From: Syntrophobacteria bacterium
GTDB lineage: Bacteria; Desulfobacterota; DSWW01
Length of the DNA: 9,861 nt
Reading direction: 5' to 3'
Assembly (NCBI GenBank): GCA_030145435.1
Contig: JAQYVQ010000129.1
Span: 1-9,861 of the forward strand
The notes under the pieces: generated by a model
The model's database searches: none
What the model saw: the letters and a program-made list of their open reading frames with translations, nothing else
Told to the model about the DNA's origin: nothing
Translations under genes and position numbers: made by a program
Part shown: positions 5,648 to 9,861 of the stretch, one piece after another
Numbering within the stretch: the stretch's first letter is position 1
Layout: every line of letters begins with the position of its first letter

Positions 5648-8419
5648 ATGGCTCACTTCGCCTGCATCCTCCTGCTGTTCGTCCCCCTTGCGATCGCTGG
5701 ATGCGGGGGAGACGAGGCGTCTTCCCGAAACACTTCGGCCGCCCCTGTCTGCGCCACAACCCCCGAGGCGGTGTACGACATCCTGTTCGAGGACCCCTTC
5801 CTTCCAGGTTGTCCCGACTCCTCCGGGAGCGGGGCCTTCGGGTCCTGGGAAGTCGATGCTCATGGCTTGCCCGCGTACCGTTACATCATCAACCACCAGG
5901 AGGACCCCCGAGCCTCCTACGTCACGAGTTGGGGAGAATCACGTGACCATTGGCATCAACTCGGCAACGATGCGATCACGGCCACGGCACACAACGAGGG
6001 ATACATCCAACTGTGGGACTGGACGAGAGGGGGTAAATGCGTCAATCGGTACCAACCCTCCCGGAGGAATTTCTCCGGAGGCTTCCGCTTCCTGAAATCA
6101 GGGGAACACGTCTGGAATACGCTTTACCAGCCCGATGTTTTCCCAACCACGGAGCGCGTCTTTGGCATCGGCTACTTCCTGAAAGAGAGCGTCCATCAAG
6201 GCCTCCTGGTGCGAGAAAGGACCTACGTCCCCTTTGGGAGCGATTCGGTGGTCATCTCGGAGACAACGGTCCGGAACCAATCCTCCTCTCCCCAGGAGTT
6301 CATCCTGTACGAATACTGGGATTTCAACCTCTATGAACTCCTGATGGCGCCCATCATGACCGCCCCCATCGGAGCGATCTTCGAGGCCCTTCGCTGGGCC
6401 TTCAACACCCGGTTCGAGATCACCTCTTCCTATACCCCGGGCGATGCCCTGCTCCTGGCCACCCCAAGGTTGGCGCCCGGCCTGACAGCCCCACCGATCG
6501 AAGCGATTTCGGTGGAAGACTATTATCCCCGGCCCTGCTTCCTTGCTTCTCTTTCGGGCAACCCCGATTTCTACCACACCGACCAGGCAGCCTTTTTCGG
6601 TGAGGGGAGCCTGTCCCAACCGGACGCAATCGTTCGGGGAGACCCGTCCACCCTTCTCCCTCCGGCAACTTCCCCCGTGGACAGGGCCTGCCTCATCCTG
6701 GGCAAACGCCTGCGGCTCGACCCCGGAGAGACCGCCTTCGTGGCGTACGCCTTCGGGGTCGCACCCGAAACAGGGATTTCGTCCCTCTTGGAGAAGTACC
6801 GGGAAGACCCGGAAGCGAATTTCGTGAAGACGATCCAAGCCTGGTCACAGCAGCGGGCCGACTTCGTGACGGAGGGACCGGATTCCGAATGGCTCAGAAG
6901 GGAGGTGCTCTGGCACAGCTACTACCTTCCGAGCGGCTCATTCTACGAGGACTACTTCAGCGGGCCCATCGTGAATCAAGGGTCCGCCTACGCCTACATC
7001 CAGGGCATGAACGGCGCCCACCGGGACTTCGCGTTGTTTGCCATGCCCCTCGTGTACCTGCGCCCGGACCTGGCGCGGAGCATCCTTACCTACACCATGC
7101 GATCCCAGGACGCCCGAACAGGCAAGATCCCTTACGCACACCAGGGACACGGCTTCACCAGCGGCTTTCTGGTCCATGAAGAGTCGACGGATCTGGACCT
7201 CTTTTTTCTCCTCGCCATGGCCGAATACCTGGGCGCCACCCGGGACTTCGATTTCCTCGATGCTGTCGTTCCCTACTACCCGCTCTCGGCCGGAGCGGAG
7301 GCCCCTGTCTCTGAGCACATTGAGAAGGCCCTGGAGCACCTGCTGAACGAGGTCGGGACCGGCCCCCACGGCCTCATCCGGGCAGGTTCCGGGGATTGGA
7401 ACGACGTGCTGATCGCCTTCTCGCCGAACCCGATCCAAACCATGATACGAGGCGAATCGAACCTGAACACGGCGATGGCCTGCTATCTCTTTCCACGCCT
7501 CGCCGAGCTGTTCCGGGAAGCTCTCCCCCTCTTGTCCGAACGGCTGGCCCTCTCGGGCGCCCGGTTCTGCGAAAATCTTCAATCAGAGTGGACAGGGGAT
7601 TGGATGCGACGAGGCTACCTGGGGAACGGGTCGTACCTGGGTGAGGATCAACTCTTCCTGGATGCACAACCCTGGCCCCTGTTGGCAGGCCTTTGGGACG
7701 AGGATCAAACGGCCCGTGTCCTGGGAAACATCAGCGAGCTGCTCGTGGACCCCTCTCCGGCAGGCGCCCTCTGTCTGATGCCACCCAATGACCCCCCTTT
7801 CTTCGTGCCCGGCTCGGACACGAACGGGGGAACGTGGGCGGCCGTCGACAGCTGGCTCGCATGGGCGTGGTCCCTGTCAGCGCCTTCGAAGGCCTGGGAT
7901 TTCTTCCTGAGGACCACCCTGCATCACAGGGCGGAAGCCTACCCGGACATCTGGTACGGCGTCTGGAGCGGTCCGGATTCCTACAACGCGTTCTATGCGG
8001 ACCGTCCGGGTGAAACCTTCAACTGGAGCTTCACCCCCATGACCGACTTCCCGGTCATGAACATGAACCGACACAGCGGACCTCTCCTGGATGTGATTCG
8101 GTTCTGTGGAATCGACCCGGCAGGCCCTTCCATCCGGATTTCTCCAAGGCTCCCCTTCGCTCGGTTCTCCTTGAGGCTTCCCCTGATCGGGCTGGCCTAT
8201 CTCCACGACCGTCACCGAGGCATCTACCGCCCCATCACAGAGAGGTCGTTCCGCTTCGAGGTGGCACTTCCGAGCGGGCTTTCCTGCGACGGGTTCCGAC
8301 TCCTCTTGAACGGGAACGAGGCAGAGGCATCGTGCCGCGACGGGCACGTAGCGTTCGAGGCTGAGGGAAAGCCAGGCAGCACTATCCAGTGGGAAGTGGT
8401 CTCCTGCGAAGGCGGATGA
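5648..8419 (+). CDS. Secreted lipoprotein with GH94-like glycoside hydrolase/phosphorylase domain
   Basis: This 923-residue protein begins with a short lipoprotein signal, ending IAGC with Cys19; Gly at +2 gives no inner-membrane retention signal, so the outer membrane is likely. Residues about 60-380 look like the beta-sandwich N-domain of GH94 proteins, rich in aromatic residues. The catalytic (alpha/alpha)6 region shows GAHRDF (456-461), GDWND (Asp583 and Asp586; this motif carries the general acid in GH94), DAQPWPLLAGL (around 674) and YPDIW (from 765). The C-terminal sheet begins RISPRLP, like RIDPCIP in the family. The TGTAG-type phosphate-binding motif expected near residues 804-811 is replaced by MNMNRHSG. 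An exported phosphorylase would also be odd, so hydrolysis of a beta-glucan-type sugar is more plausible. The substrate is unknown. It is divergent from padR. Confidence 0.82.
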   Translation: MAHFACILLLFVPLAIAGCGGDEASSRNTSAAPVCATTPEAVYDILFEDPFLPGCPDSSGSGAFGSWEVDAHGLPAYRYIINHQEDPRASYVTSWGESRDHWHQLGNDAITATAHNEGYIQLWDWTRGGKCVNRYQPSRRNFSGGFRFLKSGEHVWNTLYQPDVFPTTERVFGIGYFLKESVHQGLLVRERTYVPFGSDSVVISETTVRNQSSSPQEFILYEYWDFNLYELLMAPIMTAPIGAIFEALRWAFNTRFEITSSYTPGDALLLATPRLAPGLTAPPIEAISVEDYYPRPCFLASLSGNPDFYHTDQAAFFGEGSLSQPDAIVRGDPSTLLPPATSPVDRACLILGKRLRLDPGETAFVAYAFGVAPETGISSLLEKYREDPEANFVKTIQAWSQQRADFVTEGPDSEWLRREVLWHSYYLPSGSFYEDYFSGPIVNQGSAYAYIQGMNGAHRDFALFAMPLVYLRPDLARSILTYTMRSQDARTGKIPYAHQGHGFTSGFLVHEESTDLDLFFLLAMAEYLGATRDFDFLDAVVPYYPLSAGAEAPVSEHIEKALEHLLNEVGTGPHGLIRAGSGDWNDVLIAFSPNPIQTMIRGESNLNTAMACYLFPRLAELFREALPLLSERLALSGARFCENLQSEWTGDWMRRGYLGNGSYLGEDQLFLDAQPWPLLAGLWDEDQTARVLGNISELLVDPSPAGALCLMPPNDPPFFVPGSDTNGGTWAAVDSWLAWAWSLSAPSKAWDFFLRTTLHHRAEAYPDIWYGVWSGPDSYNAFYADRPGETFNWSFTPMTDFPVMNMNRHSGPLLDVIRFCGIDPAGPSIRISPRLPFARFSLRLPLIGLAYLHDRHRGIYRPITERSFRFEVALPSGLSCDGFRLLLNGNEAEASCRDGHVAFEAEGKPGSTIQWEVVSCEGG

Positions 8420-8472
8420 AGCCCGCATATTGCACGAAACTTCGTCGCGAGAGCGGTGGACGGAGGCCGGCC

Positions 8473-9375
8473 TCACTTCGGGGCGCTGTTGTAGAGGCGA
8501 TCCAACTCCCGCTTCTTCTCTATGTAGGATCTCTCGCCAATCGTTCCTTCGCGCCGGAGCTCTTCCAGGAACTGCAACCGCTCCTCGATTTCTGCCCGGC
8601 TCGGGGGCTCCGGTTCGGGAAGCGTGAAGTCCCCTTCAAACAGGGACTCGAGGTCGTCGACCATACCGGGCATGGCCTTCTCGATGATCACCGCATCGGC
8701 GACGCCCCATGGCCAGGAGAGGTCCAGCCGGATCCAGTTGGTGTAGGTATTCGACCCGAGGACGCCGGGCCCCGTCCCCTGTGCCAGAGACTGCCCGTCT
8801 CCGGCCACGAGGGTCCAACTCGTTCGCATGGGCGACCCCGTGGGATCCTCCCGGTTCGGTTCGAAGTTGTCTTCTTCTTCGCCGCCCATCTGTTCAAAAG
8901 CAAGATTTCGGAAGGCGATGTTCAGTTGGCCTCCCTTCCGGAACATGATGCCGTCGGTCAGGTACACGCGCCGGAAGATCTTCAAGGAACTCCGGGTATA
9001 CACGAACGAGAAGTCCACTGCCTGGTCCAAGCTGGCTTGAGCGAAGGCGCTCTGAATGTGCTTGAGGAGCGCACCTCGCGGCAAGGCGGGGAAGGCCTCC
9101 TTCGATTCTCCGCCTCCGATCACCACCTTCCCCTTCCTGTAGAGGATGGATTCGAGCATGTCATCCAAGACCTCGATCTCCACATCATACGGATGATCAT
9201 AGCTCCTCGGTACGGCCTCGCCGGACTTGTCCAGCCTCTCAATGAGCCGGACGTGGACCGTGTCACCACGAAAGATCTCCTCGTAACGGACCCTCGAACG
9301 GGCACATCCGCTCGCCACCACCAAAAGGACAAGGACCTGCCAGCACATGGCGCGATGTCGGTTCGGTCTATCCAT
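8473..9375 (-). CDS. Lipoprotein of unknown function with C-terminal SHOCT-like motif
   Basis: This 300-residue protein starts with a charged n-region (MDRPNRHR), a hydrophobic core and the lipobox ASGC with Cys24; Ala at +2 favours outer-membrane sorting. ATG at 9375 is chosen because AGGAG (9387-9383) lies 7 nt upstream; ATG at 9396 is in frame but would add residues before the signal. The body (about 30-255) is mixed alpha/beta with no family I recognise. It includes YDVEIEVLDDMLESILYRKGK and a WTLVAGDGQSLAQGTG stretch. The last 42 residues read as a SHOCT motif: a helix ending LEELRREGTI, then a second helix with SYIEKKRELDRLY. SHOCT motifs are short helical hairpins thought to mediate oligomerisation. 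It is convergent with the GH94-like gene, 53 nt apart, and divergent from the S10-like gene. Confidence 0.8.
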   Translation of the reverse strand: MDRPNRHRAMCWQVLVLLVVASGCARSRVRYEEIFRGDTVHVRLIERLDKSGEAVPRSYDHPYDVEIEVLDDMLESILYRKGKVVIGGGESKEAFPALPRGALLKHIQSAFAQASLDQAVDFSFVYTRSSLKIFRRVYLTDGIMFRKGGQLNIAFRNLAFEQMGGEEEDNFEPNREDPTGSPMRTSWTLVAGDGQSLAQGTGPGVLGSNTYTNWIRLDLSWPWGVADAVIIEKAMPGMVDDLESLFEGDFTLPEPEPPSRAEIEERLQFLEELRREGTIGERSYIEKKRELDRLYNSAPK

Positions 9376-9420
9376 CCCCTCTCTCCTGCCGGGCATTGAA
9401 CTCCATGGTGACTCGAGCCG

Positions 9421-9449
9421 AATGTATCACGGCCCCATCCGGCAAGCAA
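9421..9449 (-). promoter_or_regulatory. Promoter of the SHOCT lipoprotein gene
   Basis: On the minus strand TTGCTT (9449-9444) is separated by 17 nt from TACATT (9426-9421), with an extended -10 TG at 9429-9428. Transcription would start near 9414, about 40 nt before ATG 9375. Confidence 0.5.
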
Positions 9450-9463
9450 CCAGGGCCCCTTCT

Positions 9464-9478
9464 ATCTTGCAATCTTGC
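9464..9478. repeat. Direct repeat ATCTTGC-A-ATCTTGC in the divergent promoter region
   Basis: Two identical 7-bp units at 9464-9470 and 9472-9478 are separated by one base and cover the -35 box of the S10-like promoter. They could be a regulator binding site or chance. Confidence 0.4.
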
Positions 9479-9495
9479 CGTAAACTCTCTACAAT
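9467..9495 (+). promoter_or_regulatory. Promoter of the S10-like gene
   Basis: TTGCAA (9467-9472, four of six) is separated by 17 nt from TACAAT (9490-9495, five of six). Transcription would begin near 9502, leaving a 30-nt leader. A dedicated promoter shows that this gene is not part of the ribosomal protein S10 operon. Confidence 0.6.
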
Positions 9496-9531
9496 CTTCG
9501 GCCAGGAAACCCTCTGAAAGCATCACCGACC

Positions 9532-9861
9532 ATGGGCAAACGGATCCGGAAAACCGATTCAACGAGTCAACCCAAGAAGCAACGCAGAGACGCCGGGCCC
9601 CTCGAGAAGGCCGACCGGTGGGAAAGCAGGATCCTCCTGTATTTGGAGGCTGAAGACCCGAACCTGCTGGACAAGGAAGCGCAGAAGGTCTATCGCAAGA
9701 TCGAAGGAACCGGGGCGAAGATTCAAGGGCCCGTGCCCCTGCCCGTAACACGGCTGCCGGAGAGCCAAACGACCCTTGACACGGATCGTGTTCACCGTCG
9801 ACTCTTCCGGATCCTTTTCCCCACGGAGAAGACGGTTTCGTTGCTCGAGAAGCTCGCCCTG
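9532..9861 (+). CDS. Ribosomal protein S10 / NusE paralog with shortened ribosome-binding loop (3' end cut by window edge)
   Basis: The frame is open from ATG 9532 to the window end (110 codons). Residues 33-71 align with E. coli S10 residues 5-43 (recalled) without gaps and include the S10 signature TGAKIQGPVPLP. Residues 88-110 align with 70-92, including PTEKTV. Between them S10 has 26 residues forming the long loop inserted into the 30S subunit; here there are only 16 (72-87), and the conserved SPHVNKDARDQYEIR stretch is gone. Residues 1-31 are a basic extension (KKQRR) absent from S10. About 11 residues of the S10 fold remain beyond the window. The ribosome binding site is weak (GAAAG 12 nt upstream). 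Canonical S10 lies in the S10 ribosomal operon; here the neighbours are unrelated. S10 also acts as NusE with NusB in antitermination, so a non-ribosomal antitermination role is possible. The S10 homology is firm; the function is inference. Confidence 0.85.
   Translation, partial: MGKRIRKTDSTSQPKKQRRDAGPLEKADRWESRILLYLEAEDPNLLDKEAQKVYRKIEGTGAKIQGPVPLPVTRLPESQTTLDTDRVHRRLFRILFPTEKTVSLLEKLAL

Noticed and set aside
6062..6079. Hairpin CCGGAG-GAATTT-CTCCGG
   Set aside because: It lies inside the GH94-like coding region, with no T-tract and no adjacent start, so no regulatory meaning can be supported.
8463..8474. 12-bp palindrome GAGGCCGGCCTC in the convergent gap as a terminator
   Set aside because: It has no loop and no T-tract on either strand. 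It is probably a chance GC-rich palindrome; no intrinsic terminator was found between the two convergent genes.
8389..9399. Plus-strand open frame antisense to the SHOCT lipoprotein
   Set aside because: It has no motif or ribosome binding site. The minus-strand frame has a lipobox, an AGGAG site and a SHOCT motif.

Overview
The window comes from a fairly GC-rich anaerobe-type genome. The gene types (NrfD/PsrC membrane subunit, PsrB/NrfC-type four-cluster ferredoxin, aldehyde ferredoxin oxidoreductase-like protein, PadR regulator) would fit a Desulfobacterota (former Deltaproteobacteria) or similar anaerobe. That assignment is inference from gene content; no phylogenetic marker was tested.

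Left half (1 to about 5400, minus strand, transcribed right to left): a compact gene run, padR (5382-4687), a two-cluster ferredoxin (4636-4292), an aldehyde ferredoxin oxidoreductase (AOR)-like protein (4266-2758), a BPL_N/class I glutamine amidotransferase-like protein (2691-1477), a four-cluster ferredoxin (1487-894) and an NrfD-type membrane protein (897 to beyond the left edge). Spacings are 50, 25 and 66 nt, then two overlaps of 11 and 4 nt, so one operon is likely, probably controlled by its own PadR. The order ferredoxin, AOR, unknown, ferredoxin, membrane subunit resembles the E. coli ydhYVWXUT operon. Here, however, the AOR-like protein appears to have lost the tungstopterin-contact residues and most [4Fe-4S] ligands, so it looks like a structural or repurposed pseudoenzyme. 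The module looks like a membrane electron-transfer complex that hands electrons between soluble FeS proteins and the quinone pool through NrfD; its substrate cannot be read from the window.

Middle (about 5400 to 8420): a divergent intergenic region carries a padR promoter, two adjacent inverted repeats (operator candidates), a G-quadruplex-type tract and a plus-strand promoter. That promoter drives a large secreted lipoprotein with a GH94-like (alpha/alpha)6 glycosidase domain. The GDWND catalytic motif is present, but the phosphate-binding TGTAG-type motif of GH94 phosphorylases is absent.

Right end (8473 to 9861): a minus-strand lipoprotein with a C-terminal SHOCT-like motif is convergent with the glycosidase. 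Divergent from it is the start of a gene for an unusual ribosomal protein S10 paralog. It aligns with S10 without gaps on both sides of the ribosome-inserting loop, but that loop is 10 residues shorter and the protein has a basic N-terminal extension. It may be a dedicated NusE-like antitermination factor rather than a ribosomal protein.

No rRNA, tRNA, CRISPR array, insertion sequence or convincing intrinsic terminator was seen. No stretch longer than about 300 bases lacks a gene.
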